A stretch of DNA of 64,000 bases from NCBI GenBank assembly GCA_964410105.1, contig CAYPFY010000001.1, positions 310,001 through 374,000 of the forward strand. The letters run 5' to 3'. The DNA comes from CAYPFY01 sp964410105. GTDB taxonomy: Bacteria > Bacteroidota > Ignavibacteria > UBA10030 > SZUA-254. This document shows, piece after piece, positions 7,681-16,998 of the stretch; the stretch's first letter is position 1, and every line of letters begins with the position of its first letter. The notes beneath the pieces are model-generated. The model had not been told where the DNA came from. It worked only from the letters and a program-made list of their open reading frames with translations, and made no database searches. The translations under genes and the position numbers were made by a program.

Positions 7681-9729
7681 CTATTTGATGACCCCCACAG
7701 CCCTTTCCGCTGCGGAAAGAAGGGCATCCGGCCCGACGGGCCTCCCGGTGGCGTTTTGCATCCATAAATCGGGGGCAATCCGGCCCGCTTTGGCCATCCG
7801 CTCAAATTCAGGCCCGATTGAGCCGGTTTTCTTCATTTGTTCTTCGATTTGGAAAGCGATCATATGCCCGATCGGATAGTCGGGCAAATAGAGGAAAGAG
7901 TCGATCATGTGTGAATAAATCGCAAGAAGGAGAACATCCTTTGTCTTGAAGACCGGCGCGTAATACCTGTTCCAGATGTCCCGGGCCATGTCAAGTGTGG
8001 CTTCCTTGAGCTCGGAGGGTTTGGCCGAGGGGTGGTCGTACATCCAGTGCCAGACCCCGATATCCACAAGGGCGACGCCGGCAATTTCATACGTTCCCCA
8101 AAAGTCGTTGAGAGCCTTGAGCGCCTCCCCCTTTTCGTCCGGGGGCGAAAGGCCGAGAAGCTCGAGGTCATGCCCCTGAAACACGAAGGCGAGGGCTTCG
8201 GTAAACGCCGTGTTCGGCACGCCGCTCAGGAGGGTGTGATCGACATCGTTGAGCGAGAACGTCTGTTCCACATTGTGGCCCATCTCGTGAATAGCAATAT
8301 TGTAGCCCTTATAATTCATCCCCGTTTTCTCGACGCGCGTCCTGAGGTGAGCCTTCTCGCTCCTCATGCCGGCGCCCATGGCGTGCCCTGATCCGCGCGC
8401 GGGGTCTACGAGAATATGGCCGGCGAGATAATCTGCCCGCTCAGGACTAAATCCAAGCTTGCGGAGGAGATTCGGGATGTCGCTCTTGTAGGCATCCGCC
8501 GTGGGATATTTCGCCGACACGATTTTGTCGAGTTGTGCTTCCGTATAGGTTCCGCGCTGGCGAAATCCGTTATACCAGATATCGAAGGGCTCGAGAGGTC
8601 TCCCCAAGCGGCGTGAGATGAGTCCGGCGACCCTGGCTGCCAGCGGCGACGAGAGCACAGTTTCCAGCATCGCCTTCACGCGGCTTTCCGGAATCTCCCT
8701 CCCCTCATCGAAGCTGCGGGCCAGATGCGTGGGCGCGATCGGGGAGTAGGGGTTGACTCGTCGCGAGGCCTGAAAGGTCTTCAGGAGCATTTCATATCGG
8801 GTGTCGGGCTCGGGAGAGTTCGTCGGCCCCCCCGGGGGATCGGGCATCTCGGCGTCCTTGAGAGCCGCAGGGGCGACGTTGTTCGCAAGGGGATTCCAGT
8901 CGACGCCCGGGTTATTGATGACGGCAGCAGGAATCGTCTGCGTGACGATGCGCTCCATGACCCTCTGGATCATGCGCTGTTTGGCCAGACCCTTTTCGGG
9001 TTCGCTGTAGTCAGCCTTGATCTCGTCCCGCAGATTCCAGTGCGAGAGGAGACGGAGCTTCGGGGGAAAAAGCCGTCCACCGTTCTCGTCGAGGAGGTGG
9101 TACATCCAGATATTGTAACTAGAAATGTAGGCTTCGGAAGCCGCGGCCGCGTTGCTTATCCCAAGCGAGACGTCCGCAGGCACTCGCCGGGAGAAAACCT
9201 GCGCGAGCCTTGCCTCAGCCCACTGGCGGCGGGTCCATCGGGCCCCCTCGGAGAGCCGCTGCTCCAGTGTGGAAAGAGGAAAGTTGAGAAGAACTGTAAA
9301 GGCGATCTTGTTGGCGAAAAAATCATCGGTGATATGCGCGGCGGGGTCATATCCCGCGAACGCCTGGTCGACGGGGAGGATCGGACCTGCGTCGAGATCA
9401 ACCTGAGTGCGGAACTCCCGGTTTATTTCGTGCATGTGCCCGTTCAAAACCTCGTTAAGCCTTTCAAGCCGGCTGAACAGCGTGTCGAGGGTTGATCCCT
9501 CGGGAGCAAAATTCACGCGGACAAAGGCCTCCATGGCCAGGGAGTCGCCGTCCTCCGGACGCCAGATTCTTTTCACCTGGGCGAGCCCGCGCTCGATCCG
9601 CGGACGCTGCGATTCGCCGTATTTCGCCACGAGCTCTTTTTCAAGCCGGCCGGGGCTGTCGCCGGTCAGGCCATCGGAGGTGTGAAGCGTCATCAGAATC
9701 AGGATGGAAAGGATGATAGTTTTGACCAT
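7681..9729 (-). CDS. Secreted HExxH zinc metallopeptidase of an unassigned gluzincin-like family
   Basis: Predicted exported peptidase of 682 residues. It has a signal peptide (MVKTIILSILILMTLHTSDG), a long helical N-terminal region and the zinc motif HEMGH at about residue 481 (YNIAIHEMGHNVEQTF). A downstream glutamate in FTEALAFVFQGHDLEL, about 30 residues later, is a good third ligand. That spacing and the helical C-terminus with YPIGHMIAFQIEEQM recall the M3/M32 side of clan MA, but I do not recognise a named family. A Shine-Dalgarno AGGAG lies 7 bases before the ATG. It stands alone between the HIT gene and the sigma operon. Substrate unknown. Confidence 0.7.
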   Translation of the reverse strand: MVKTIILSILILMTLHTSDGLTGDSPGRLEKELVAKYGESQRPRIERGLAQVKRIWRPEDGDSLAMEAFVRVNFAPEGSTLDTLFSRLERLNEVLNGHMHEINREFRTQVDLDAGPILPVDQAFAGYDPAAHITDDFFANKIAFTVLLNFPLSTLEQRLSEGARWTRRQWAEARLAQVFSRRVPADVSLGISNAAAASEAYISSYNIWMYHLLDENGGRLFPPKLRLLSHWNLRDEIKADYSEPEKGLAKQRMIQRVMERIVTQTIPAAVINNPGVDWNPLANNVAPAALKDAEMPDPPGGPTNSPEPDTRYEMLLKTFQASRRVNPYSPIAPTHLARSFDEGREIPESRVKAMLETVLSSPLAARVAGLISRRLGRPLEPFDIWYNGFRQRGTYTEAQLDKIVSAKYPTADAYKSDIPNLLRKLGFSPERADYLAGHILVDPARGSGHAMGAGMRSEKAHLRTRVEKTGMNYKGYNIAIHEMGHNVEQTFSLNDVDHTLLSGVPNTAFTEALAFVFQGHDLELLGLSPPDEKGEALKALNDFWGTYEIAGVALVDIGVWHWMYDHPSAKPSELKEATLDMARDIWNRYYAPVFKTKDVLLLAIYSHMIDSFLYLPDYPIGHMIAFQIEEQMKKTGSIGPEFERMAKAGRIAPDLWMQNATGRPVGPDALLSAAERAVGVIK

Positions 9730-9780
9730 GCGGGCTCTCCTGAAGAAAGGCTGTTGTTCCGGGGGGTATCACTCCTCCGT

Positions 9781-10278
9781 TCAGGCGGACGCCAGTGCCG
9801 CCCGGAGTTTTCGGAGCGTTTTCTCAATATCCTCCGAGATCGTTTTGGTGTCCGCCAGGACCGGCAGGAAATTCGTGTCGCCGTTCCAGCGCGGGACAAT
9901 GTGGAAGTGGACGTGGCTGTCGATGCCGGCCCCGGCCGTGCGGCCGATGTTGGAGCCGAGGTTGTATCCGTCCGGCTTTGAGACGGCCGACAGGGCTTTC
10001 ATCATCCGCTGGAATAGTTGCATCACCTCCGAGCATTCGGAGGCGTCGAGGTCGGTTATGGAGGGCACATGCCGGTAGGGGACGACCATGACATGCCCGC
10101 TGTTATAGGGATACCGGTTCATGATGACGTAGGAATGCGTTCCTCTCATGACGATGAGGTTCGCGTCGTCGTCTTTCCCTTCGGCGGCGGCGCAGAGGAC
10201 GCAGGGCCCGTCGGATTTGGGCGTACGGACGAAACTTTCGATATAGTGAGACCGCCAGGGAGAGAAAAGTCGTTCCAT
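9781..10278 (-). CDS. HIT-family hydrolase / AP4A phosphorylase-like protein
   Basis: Cytoplasmic histidine-triad nucleotide-binding protein of 165 residues, expected to hydrolyse or phosphorolyse nucleotide conjugates such as diadenosine tetraphosphate. The N-terminus ERLFSPWRSHYI is characteristic of the AP4A-phosphorylase-like branch. The catalytic triad motif HVHFHIVP carries the three alternating histidines near residue 125. A CVLC pair (about residues 26-29) could bind zinc. I chose the ATG; the codon before it in frame is TTG, giving a one-residue longer alternative. It lies between the EF-G paralogue and the metallopeptidase on the same strand. Confidence 0.9.
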   Translation of the reverse strand: MERLFSPWRSHYIESFVRTPKSDGPCVLCAAAEGKDDDANLIVMRGTHSYVIMNRYPYNSGHVMVVPYRHVPSITDLDASECSEVMQLFQRMMKALSAVSKPDGYNLGSNIGRTAGAGIDSHVHFHIVPRWNGDTNFLPVLADTKTISEDIEKTLRKLRAALASA

Positions 10279-10330
10279 CAACGGCGGCGGGGAGGTGGCG
10301 ACACGAGCGCGGCGGGCACGCGGCGCGGAG

Positions 10331-12439
10331 TCATGCTTCTTCCTCGACCTTTTGCTTGGCGTGTTCGGCGATGATCTTCTCGGCGACCTCCCGCGGCATC
10401 TCCTCGTAATGATCGAATTTCTGTTTGTGGATCCCGCGCCCCTGCGTCATAGACCGCAGAGTCGTCGAATAGCGGTAGAGCTCTTTGAGCGGAACAAGGG
10501 CCTTGATGACCTGGTGCGATCCGTCGGAATCCATTCCGAGAATTTTGCCCCGCCTGCCCGAGATATCGCCCATCACATCGCCCATGTATTCCTCAGGGAC
10601 CATCACCTCGATCTCATAGATCGGCTCGAGCAGAATCGGCTTCGCCTCCCTGAACCCTTTTTTAAACGCCATGCGCCCGGCGATTTTGAAGGAATGCTCG
10701 TCGGAATCGACATCGTGATACGAACCGTCGAACAGGGTCACCTTGACGTCGACCACCTTGTATCCGGCGATGACCCCAGAATCCATCGCTTCCACGAGCC
10801 CCTTCTCGACGGCAGGCACGAACCTTCCGGGGACGACGCCGCCGACGACGGCGTCCTCAAACTGGAATCCGGTGCCGCGGGGGAGCGGTTCGATCTTGAG
10901 CCAGACGTGGCCGAATTGTCCCCGGCCCCCTGTCTGCTTCTTATGTTTATACTCTACCTCATTCACGCGTCCGCGGATCGTCTCGCGGTAAGGGATTTTG
11001 GGCTCAACCATCTCGACATCGACCCCATATTTGGCCTTCAGCCTCTTGATGATGATCCCGAGGTGTAGCTCCCCCTGTCCGCTGATAAGCGTCTGATGGA
11101 CCTCGCCGTCGACATGCATCACGAAGGTGGGATCCTCCTCGTGGAGCGCGTGGAGACCGGTCGCGATCTTGTCCTCATCCCCTTTCGTCTTGGCGACAAT
11201 CGCCATGCTTATGACAGGCTGTGGAAAGGGAATGGGCGGGAGGATGACGGAAAATGACTTGCTGCTGAGGGTATTGTTCGTATGAGTATCCTTGAGTTTC
11301 ACGACCGCCCCGATATCGCCGGCGGGAAGCTTCGCCACCTCCTTGCGGTCCTTCCCGACCATGACGAACAGCTGTGCCAGCCGCTCGGATTTATTATTGG
11401 CCTCGTTGACAAGATCCATTCCCGGGGTGACGGTGCCTGAATAGACACGGAAGAACGAGAGTTCGCCAACGTGCGGTTCCGAGACGGTCTTAAAGACGAA
11501 GAGGGTCGGGGGTCCGGACGGGCTGCACGCCACTTTGACCGAAGATCCTTCGCCGTTGCGCGATCCGACGAGGTGGCCCGTTGCGGGTTCCACGTCGGCG
11601 GGAGACGGGGCGTAATCGACGAGGAAATCCAGAAGGGAGCCGATTCCGACCGAACGGGAGGCGGCGGCACAGAGGAGCGGGAAGATCTTTCTCGTGCGGA
11701 TGCCGGCTTTCAGTCCCTGTTTCAGTTCCAGGTCGGTAAGCGAGCCTTTTTCGAAAAAAACGTCGAGCAGTTTTTCGTCGGTCTCCGCGACCTGTTCCAC
11801 GAGCTGCTGCCGCATCGATTCGGCCTTTGATTTCAGCTCCTGGGGAATCTCCTGTTCGCTGAACTTTCCCTTCGCGTCGCCCGAAAACTTCAGCAGTTTC
11901 ATCCGGAGCAGGTCCACGACAGAATCAAAGCGGGGCCCCTCTTCGGCCGGGAACTGGACCGGGATGATGTCGTGGGTGAATCGTTCCCGTCCCATGGATA
12001 TGCAGCGGTCAAAATCGGAATTCTCATTGTCGAGCTTGTTCATGATGAAGACCGCCGCATTCCCGAGCTCCTTCGTGTAGTTCCACACGATCTCGGTGCC
12101 GACTTCCGCCCCTTCGACGGCCTTGAGAAACACGATCGCCGTGTCGGCCACGCGCAGGGCGCTCTTCACCTCTCCGGTGAAGTCCGTATACCCTGGGGTA
12201 TCCAGGATGTTGAGCTTCGTTCCCTTCCAGTCCGCAAAGAGGAGCGAGGCGTTGATAGATATCTGCCGCTCCATTTCGTCCGGGTGATAATCGGAGACGG
12301 TGTTCCCTTCCTCCACCCTCCCGAAACGGGAGGTGGTCCCGGCGGTGAAAAGGATCGCTTCGGCGAGCGTCGTCTTTCCGGCGCCGCCGTGTCCCACGAG
12401 GGCGATGTTGCGGAGTGCGTCCGGGGAATAGTCCTTCAT
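10331..12439 (-). CDS. fusA: Elongation factor G-like translational GTPase (EF-G paralogue)
   Basis: Ribosome-associated GTPase of 702 residues with the five-domain EF-G layout. GTPase motifs are GHGGAGKTT (P-loop, about 16-24), the ERQISINAS switch region, DTPGYTDF and NKLD. The P-loop GHGGAGKTTL and ERQISIN (instead of the translocase's AHIDAGKTTT and ERGITI) mark it as one of the divergent bacterial EF-G paralogues, not the main translocase encoded beside rpsL/rpsG. C-terminal domains IV-V include YKHKKQTGGRGQFGHV and the GDVMGDISGRRGKILGM block. A strong AAGGAG ribosome site precedes the start. The role (back-translocation, recycling or stress translation) cannot be decided here. Confidence 0.87.
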   Translation of the reverse strand: MKDYSPDALRNIALVGHGGAGKTTLAEAILFTAGTTSRFGRVEEGNTVSDYHPDEMERQISINASLLFADWKGTKLNILDTPGYTDFTGEVKSALRVADTAIVFLKAVEGAEVGTEIVWNYTKELGNAAVFIMNKLDNENSDFDRCISMGRERFTHDIIPVQFPAEEGPRFDSVVDLLRMKLLKFSGDAKGKFSEQEIPQELKSKAESMRQQLVEQVAETDEKLLDVFFEKGSLTDLELKQGLKAGIRTRKIFPLLCAAASRSVGIGSLLDFLVDYAPSPADVEPATGHLVGSRNGEGSSVKVACSPSGPPTLFVFKTVSEPHVGELSFFRVYSGTVTPGMDLVNEANNKSERLAQLFVMVGKDRKEVAKLPAGDIGAVVKLKDTHTNNTLSSKSFSVILPPIPFPQPVISMAIVAKTKGDEDKIATGLHALHEEDPTFVMHVDGEVHQTLISGQGELHLGIIIKRLKAKYGVDVEMVEPKIPYRETIRGRVNEVEYKHKKQTGGRGQFGHVWLKIEPLPRGTGFQFEDAVVGGVVPGRFVPAVEKGLVEAMDSGVIAGYKVVDVKVTLFDGSYHDVDSDEHSFKIAGRMAFKKGFREAKPILLEPIYEIEVMVPEEYMGDVMGDISGRRGKILGMDSDGSHQVIKALVPLKELYRYSTTLRSMTQGRGIHKQKFDHYEEMPREVAEKIIAEHAKQKVEEEA

Positions 12440-12561
12440 ATAAAAATCTCCTTCGTCCCGGAGGGCCGTCGAGTGCAGGCCATCGGGGGGTGCGGTTGGG
12501 AGAGCCGTCGGGTCCCTGTCGTGGAACCCTGAGGCTCAGTCTGCTGGGTTGAAAATCAGAG

Positions 12562-12948
12562 TTACGCGCGGAGGCGTCCGACGAACGTGCGGACGCCCTT
12601 GAAAATTGCGGCGAAAGTACTGACCGTATCCATAACGGGCTCTTCGATTTTTTCCTGCACGCGGCGCTCGAAGGCCACGATATTTTCTGCAATTTCCTTC
12701 AGCGAGTCGATGGCGCCCCTGACGATGTCCACCTGCTCGTCAACGCTCTCGGTGACCGTCTTGACCCTGTCGGTGATGACTTCAAGGTTTTCCATGACGG
12801 GTATGGCTTTGGCGCTGATTTCCCTGAGATCCTTTTCCATGATGATCAGGATGTCACGGACCCGGCCAAGTATAACAATCAGATAAAGGCACAATGCGGT
12901 CGCGGCCGCGTAGGCGATGATCTCCATGACGACACGCAGTGAGTCCAT
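12562..12948 (-). CDS. DUF948-family membrane-anchored coiled-coil protein
   Basis: Small protein of 128 residues with one N-terminal membrane helix (about 9-26, IAYAAATALCLYLIVIL) and a long amphipathic helix with methyl-accepting-protein-like heptads (VITDRVKTVTESVDEQV). This is the layout of DUF948 general-stress proteins. The YtxH-like gene sits 13 bases upstream on the same strand, a pairing that is common in Gram-positive and FCB genomes. Both are probably cell-envelope stress proteins; molecular role unknown. Confidence 0.75.
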   Translation of the reverse strand: MDSLRVVMEIIAYAAATALCLYLIVILGRVRDILIIMEKDLREISAKAIPVMENLEVITDRVKTVTESVDEQVDIVRGAIDSLKEIAENIVAFERRVQEKIEEPVMDTVSTFAAIFKGVRTFVGRLRA

Positions 12949-12961
12949 GAGCGCTCCTTCT

Positions 12962-13366
12962 TTATGAACGTTGCCCGCTCTCGCGGTTTTTTTCGCCCTT
13001 ATATGCGTCGACGCCCGCCCGGAAGGCCGCCTTGGCCCGGTTCTGCTCCGCCCCGGCGCGTTCCCGGATGCCGCTCAATACCTTTTCCGCATCATCCAGA
13101 ATTAGCCCGGCCTTTTCCTTCGCATCGGAAATCAATTGATCGGACCGCGTCTTCCCCTGGTTCATGATGTCGATTCCCTTGGCGCGGGCCGCCTTCAGAT
13201 ATTCCTCCGCATCATCGGCGAGCTCGTTCGCCCGGTGCTTGATTTCAGACCGCAGTTCTTTTCCGCTCTTCGGCGCGTAGAGCAGCGCCGTGATGGCTCC
13301 GACCACCGTTCCGGCCAGAAAGCCGATCATCAATCCCCTTGCCATCCCGTTCCGTTCATCCGCCAT
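12962..13366 (-). CDS. YtxH domain-containing protein
   Basis: 134-residue protein with the YtxH signature: a glycine-rich membrane helix followed by LLYAPKSGKELRSEIKHRANEL (residues 8-50, GLMIGFLAGTVVGAITALLYAPKSG), then a charged helical tail. The family is a general-stress, membrane-attached group of unknown mechanism. It precedes the DUF948 gene and is divergent from the membrane protein at 13.5 kb. The protein ends with a basic and polar tail without further motifs. Confidence 0.85.
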   Translation of the reverse strand: MADERNGMARGLMIGFLAGTVVGAITALLYAPKSGKELRSEIKHRANELADDAEEYLKAARAKGIDIMNQGKTRSDQLISDAKEKAGLILDDAEKVLSGIRERAGAEQNRAKAAFRAGVDAYKGEKNRESGQRS

Positions 13367-13464
13367 AATCTCTCCCCTTCAGAAAAGTCTGACTATCCTT
13401 TGAATTGTTTCAGGCAAAGTAGTATTTCTCCCGACGAAAATCAAGTAATTCTCGAAAGTTTCGC

Positions 13465-13493
13465 TTGCATTTAGGAGAGGGAACGATTATTTT
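13465..13493 (+). promoter_or_regulatory. Possible sigma-70 promoter of the membrane-protein gene
   Basis: TTGCAT and TATTTT separated by 17 bases, ending about 30 bases before the ATG. A GAAAGGAG ribosome site follows at a long 15-base distance from the start. Moderate match only. Confidence 0.35.
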
Positions 13494-13523
13494 GACCTCC
13501 TGAAAGGAGCGATCCGGATTCAG

Positions 13524-14648
13524 ATGTGGAGAACAACGGAAGGGAGCACGGGGAGGCTCATCCAGCTGTGCCTCGGCTATTTCACATTCTATGTGATCAC
13601 CGGGGTCACCGTAAAATACTTCACCGGAAGCGCGATCCTCGGCTATCCGGGCATGAAGGACATGGAATTCCTCGTCTACAGCACGATCGGCGGGAATCTG
13701 ATCGCCCTCTCCGTCGCCGTCGCGCTCCGATGGTACCGGCTTAAATCCAACGGCCTGATCAGATGGGGCCCCTTCAGTTTTCCCCAGGAACTGCTTTACA
13801 TCATCCCGTCGGGGGTATGCACGGCGGTCGTGATTCCGACGACCACCCTGATGTACATGCTGGTTCCCTCGGTCATGGTGGCCATGGTGATAATGCGATC
13901 GAGCGTGATCATCATCAGCCGGGCAGTGGACGCGGTTCAGATCCGGCAGAATATTCTGCACAAGAAGGTCTACCGGGAAGAAAATATCGCCGTCCTCTTT
14001 GCCCTCCTGGCGGCGAGCGTCAACATATTCTGGGTGAGCGCGGGGGGTTTCGATTTCGTGAAATCGCCCGCCGCGGTGATCACCCTGTCAAGCTACGTCG
14101 TAGCGTATGCCGTCCGCATCTACATCATGAATTTTTACAAGAACACCCGCGCCAGGGGCGTCAAGCTCGATAACAACGGGTTTTTCGCCATCGAGCAGAT
14201 CAGCGCGACGGCCGTCATGATCGCTGCAGGCGTCTTCCTCTTCTCCTCCCCCCGGCTCCTCGGATGGACCGGGGACCAGATCACGCTGTTCAGGGATTCC
14301 TTTCTTGCCCCCAAACCGCAGTGGCCGCAGGCGGTACTCGCCGGCACGGCGTACGGCATGGTGGCGTTCTTCTCCGTTTTCATTTTCATGTTCAGGGGAA
14401 GGACAGCGACATTTGCCGGGCTTGTGAATCGTCTCACCTCCCTGGTGGCGGGAACGACCGCCACGGTCATCACCTACCTGGCATTCAGCGGAAGGTTCCC
14501 GAGGACGGAGGACTGGGTTTCGCTCGTCTTCATTCTGATTGCGGTCGCGTTCCTTGCGCGGGCGGAGCGGAAGCGGACGGCGGAGCTTTCGGAATCAGCC
14601 GCGCCCCGGGCGGCCGCAGCATTCGCAACAATCCCGCAACGCCCCTGA
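13524..14648 (+). CDS. Polytopic membrane protein, DMT-transporter-like
   Basis: Integral inner-membrane protein of 374 residues with about ten predicted membrane helices, for example LCLGYFTFYVITGVTV, LLYIIPSGVCTAVVIPTT and VSLVFILIAVAFLARA. The helix number and small-residue pattern resemble the drug/metabolite transporter superfamily, with a charged cytoplasmic segment SRAVDAVQIRQNILHKKVYREE between helices. The C-terminus is a basic, alanine-rich tail. It stands alone, with the P-loop protein gene convergent 4 bases away. No substrate can be assigned and the superfamily call is tentative. Confidence 0.55.
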   Translation: MWRTTEGSTGRLIQLCLGYFTFYVITGVTVKYFTGSAILGYPGMKDMEFLVYSTIGGNLIALSVAVALRWYRLKSNGLIRWGPFSFPQELLYIIPSGVCTAVVIPTTTLMYMLVPSVMVAMVIMRSSVIIISRAVDAVQIRQNILHKKVYREENIAVLFALLAASVNIFWVSAGGFDFVKSPAAVITLSSYVVAYAVRIYIMNFYKNTRARGVKLDNNGFFAIEQISATAVMIAAGVFLFSSPRLLGWTGDQITLFRDSFLAPKPQWPQAVLAGTAYGMVAFFSVFIFMFRGRTATFAGLVNRLTSLVAGTTATVITYLAFSGRFPRTEDWVSLVFILIAVAFLARAERKRTAELSESAAPRAAAAFATIPQRP

Positions 14649-14652
14649 TCTT

Positions 14653-15366
14653 TCACCCACCACGGGCGGAGCTCCAGAGTTTTCCGGTCACGCGTTCGAG
14701 CTCGGCGCCGAGCTTCGCGGGGTCGTCAGTTTTTTCCGGCATGTTTTCGAAGACCGCGTAGGGCACCTTGTGCCCCCTGATATCGATCGTCAGGGGATCG
14801 GAGGTGAGTCTCTCCCAGTCATTCGTCCTGTAATAATGCTCCATTTTCTCGTCGGGAAGCGAGTGATACAGGATGGAATCCTCCATCCCGGAGCGTGCGC
14901 GCCGGCGGTTCTTTCTCACCGATTCCTCATAGCTCACCTTGATATAAACAATGCGCGCCCGGCGAAGGATCTCTTCATGGAGGTAGGAGAATGCCTCGGA
15001 GAATCCGTTCTCTCCCCCGCGTGAAAACTCGATGACGGTCGTCATGCCGGAATGATAGTCGGGGTTGGCCGCGAGCCTCTTCCGGTAGGCAAGGTTGATC
15101 CGTTCGATGAAGAGATTCCAGATGAAAGGATCCGTGAACCAGTATTTTTCGTCCGACCAGAGCCGCCGCCTCCCATGGCGCGTCAGGATATCGTCGATTT
15201 CGAAGGTCTCCCAGACGTAGGGAAAATCGTCGATCTCCTCGAACTCGCCCACGTGGAAACGGCGCAACCGTTCTTCCGGCGGACATTTTTTCAGAAAATC
15301 GATGACCTCGGATTTCCCCGCGGCCGGGCGCCCGATGAGGATGATGACCTCGAAATTCTTTCTCAC
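14653..15366 (-). CDS. P-loop NTPase / kinase-like protein of unknown function
   Basis: 237-residue cytoplasmic protein with an N-terminal Walker A motif, ILIGRPAAGKSEVIDFL (about residues 9-25). A lid-like arginine-rich stretch RKNRRRARSGMEDSILYHS lies near residue 160, resembling small-molecule or nucleotide kinases. I do not recognise a named family. The start is a GTG that overlaps the stop of the upstream 5'-nucleotidase-like gene (GTGA), so the two are translationally coupled and probably act together. Substrate unknown. Confidence 0.6.
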   Translation of the reverse strand: MRKNFEVIILIGRPAAGKSEVIDFLKKCPPEERLRRFHVGEFEEIDDFPYVWETFEIDDILTRHGRRRLWSDEKYWFTDPFIWNLFIERINLAYRKRLAANPDYHSGMTTVIEFSRGGENGFSEAFSYLHEEILRRARIVYIKVSYEESVRKNRRRARSGMEDSILYHSLPDEKMEHYYRTNDWERLTSDPLTIDIRGHKVPYAVFENMPEKTDDPAKLGAELERVTGKLWSSARGG

Positions 15367-16883
15367 GGGACTTCCTGAAACCGGCGTGCGAGCGCCGAAT
15401 GGATCGTTTTATCCCGCTCGACCTTGGCCATGAGCGCGTCCGACACGGTCTCGGTGCCGCAGGAGGAGCCCGGGGGGCTGAAGCCCAGGTATTTCTCCTT
15501 CTGGTTCATCACAAAATCGTGCGTGGCCCAGAGGTACTGGCGGTCATCCTTCAGATCCTCCCCTGCGATCGTAATTTTCTGGATCTGAGGCTGCCCGTCC
15601 GGGCCCCTCTTCCAGGTGCACGTGATCCCGGAGATGTCGATTGATGTCCTCCCGGAGATGAGCGTCTGCAGGTATCGTGTGACGAGCCCGCGGACCGATG
15701 CGCCGGGCGCCGTGAAAGTGCAGATGACATTCCCGAAGGGGGAGATTTCGAAGAGGTCCAGGCGTCTTATCGGGCCCGCCGACAGATCCTTCCGGATCCC
15801 GCTGCTGTTGGAAATCCCTATGTCGGCCTTCCCTGCTTCCCGGATGGCATCGGCGGCAAAACCACCGATATTGCTTTCGCCGGAGCGGGAGCGCTTCCAG
15901 TCGTCGGTGAGCGTGCCGATGACCTCGCCGAATTCCTTTTCAATTTTCGATCGGAATTCATCCACAAACCGGGACATCTCGTTCTCCGGCCGGTCCTTTC
16001 GCTCCCAGAGGGCAATCAGCTTTCCCTGAAAGGAGACGATCTTATGGGCATCGACCGTGATATCGAGGTCGCCGAGATTCTCGCAATTCGAGCCGGTCTG
16101 GCAGATAACGACTCCGTTGACCACCCTCGGCTCACGGAGCCTCGTATGGCTGTGACCCCCGATGATGACATTGAGCCCGTGTGTGGCGGCCGCCAGAAGA
16201 GAATCGTCCTCGACCCCGTCATGCGTCACGGCCACGATGAGATCCGTTTCAGGGCTGATCTTATCGATGATCCGCTGCGTCACGGGGGCGATGCCGATCA
16301 CCTTGAGTCCGAGGAGATTATTCGTATTCGTCACGTTAAAGAGATCGGTGGTCGTCAGGCCCAGGACCCCGATGCGAAGCCCGCTTTTCAGGATAATGAC
16401 ATAGTCCTTGTTGTTGAGAACGAAATTACCGGCTGAGTCGGTGACATTGGCGCTGAGCGTTGGAAACCGTGCGATCCGGGTCAGCCGTCTCAGATTATCC
16501 TGCGAGACGTCGAGATCATGGTTTCCGATCGCCCACGCGTCATAGCCCACTTTGTTCATCATCTCAAAGAGGGCCCCGCCTTTCGCCCCCTCATGCTCGA
16601 TGGTCGATATCGGATTCCCGGTCATCACGTCGCCGGCATCGAGAAGGAGGACATCCCCCTTCGCCCTGCGGATGCTGTCGACAATCCAGAATAGTTCCCG
16701 GAAACCGCCGATCATGGGCCGGGGGGTGGCCTGGATCCATGTCGCCTCGTGTGGCACAAACCCCGCGTGAATGTCGTTCGTATGGAGGATTGTCAGGGAC
16801 TTCGGCTGCGAGCAGCTGAAGACGGTGAAAAGCGGCGCGAAGAGACAAAGCACCAGCGTCCGCTGAAGAAAGTTTTTTTTCAT
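15363..16883 (-). CDS. Bifunctional metallophosphatase / 5'-nucleotidase (UshA-like) lipoprotein
   Basis: Envelope phosphoesterase of 506 residues expected to hydrolyse nucleotides or sugar-nucleotides. A signal peptide ends at VFSC, making Cys24 the likely lipidated residue. The calcineurin-like domain follows with LTILHTNDIHAGF, LLDAGDVMTGNP, AIGNHDLDVS and IIGGHSHTRL metal-ligand blocks. The C-terminal 5'-nucleotidase domain (about 310-490) contains NSSGIRKDL and FEISPFGNVICTFTA. No clear Shine-Dalgarno precedes the ATG. It overlaps the downstream P-loop gene by 4 bases. The UshA/CpdB-like choice of substrate is not determined. Confidence 0.87.
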   Translation of the reverse strand: MKKNFLQRTLVLCLFAPLFTVFSCSQPKSLTILHTNDIHAGFVPHEATWIQATPRPMIGGFRELFWIVDSIRRAKGDVLLLDAGDVMTGNPISTIEHEGAKGGALFEMMNKVGYDAWAIGNHDLDVSQDNLRRLTRIARFPTLSANVTDSAGNFVLNNKDYVIILKSGLRIGVLGLTTTDLFNVTNTNNLLGLKVIGIAPVTQRIIDKISPETDLIVAVTHDGVEDDSLLAAATHGLNVIIGGHSHTRLREPRVVNGVVICQTGSNCENLGDLDITVDAHKIVSFQGKLIALWERKDRPENEMSRFVDEFRSKIEKEFGEVIGTLTDDWKRSRSGESNIGGFAADAIREAGKADIGISNSSGIRKDLSAGPIRRLDLFEISPFGNVICTFTAPGASVRGLVTRYLQTLISGRTSIDISGITCTWKRGPDGQPQIQKITIAGEDLKDDRQYLWATHDFVMNQKEKYLGFSPPGSSCGTETVSDALMAKVERDKTIHSALARRFQEVP

Positions 16884-16931
16884 CGGATTATGGAGTGGAT
16901 GTTGGAATAACCGGGATGGCCACGGACTTCT

Positions 16932-16991
16932 GGCCGCATGAATCCTCCCCCTCCCTTGTCGAAGGGGGGGTGGGACGGTCGCCGGCCGGCG
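16932..16991. repeat. G/C-run dyad and CGCCGGCCGGCG palindrome in an intergenic gap
   Basis: The 115-bp gap between the 5'-nucleotidase and the mS38-like gene holds a CCCTT-GTCG-AAGGG hairpin flanked by C and G runs and, 30 bases on, a perfect 12-base palindrome (16980-16991). Both could act in termination or be an interspersed repeat unit; one copy only is present in this window. Confidence 0.35.
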
Positions 16992-16998
16992 TCAGAGT

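Noticed and set aside
16932..16991. G/C-run hairpin as a mobile repeat (REP-like) element
   Set aside because: Only one copy is present in the window, so a repeat family cannot be shown; listed with low confidence.
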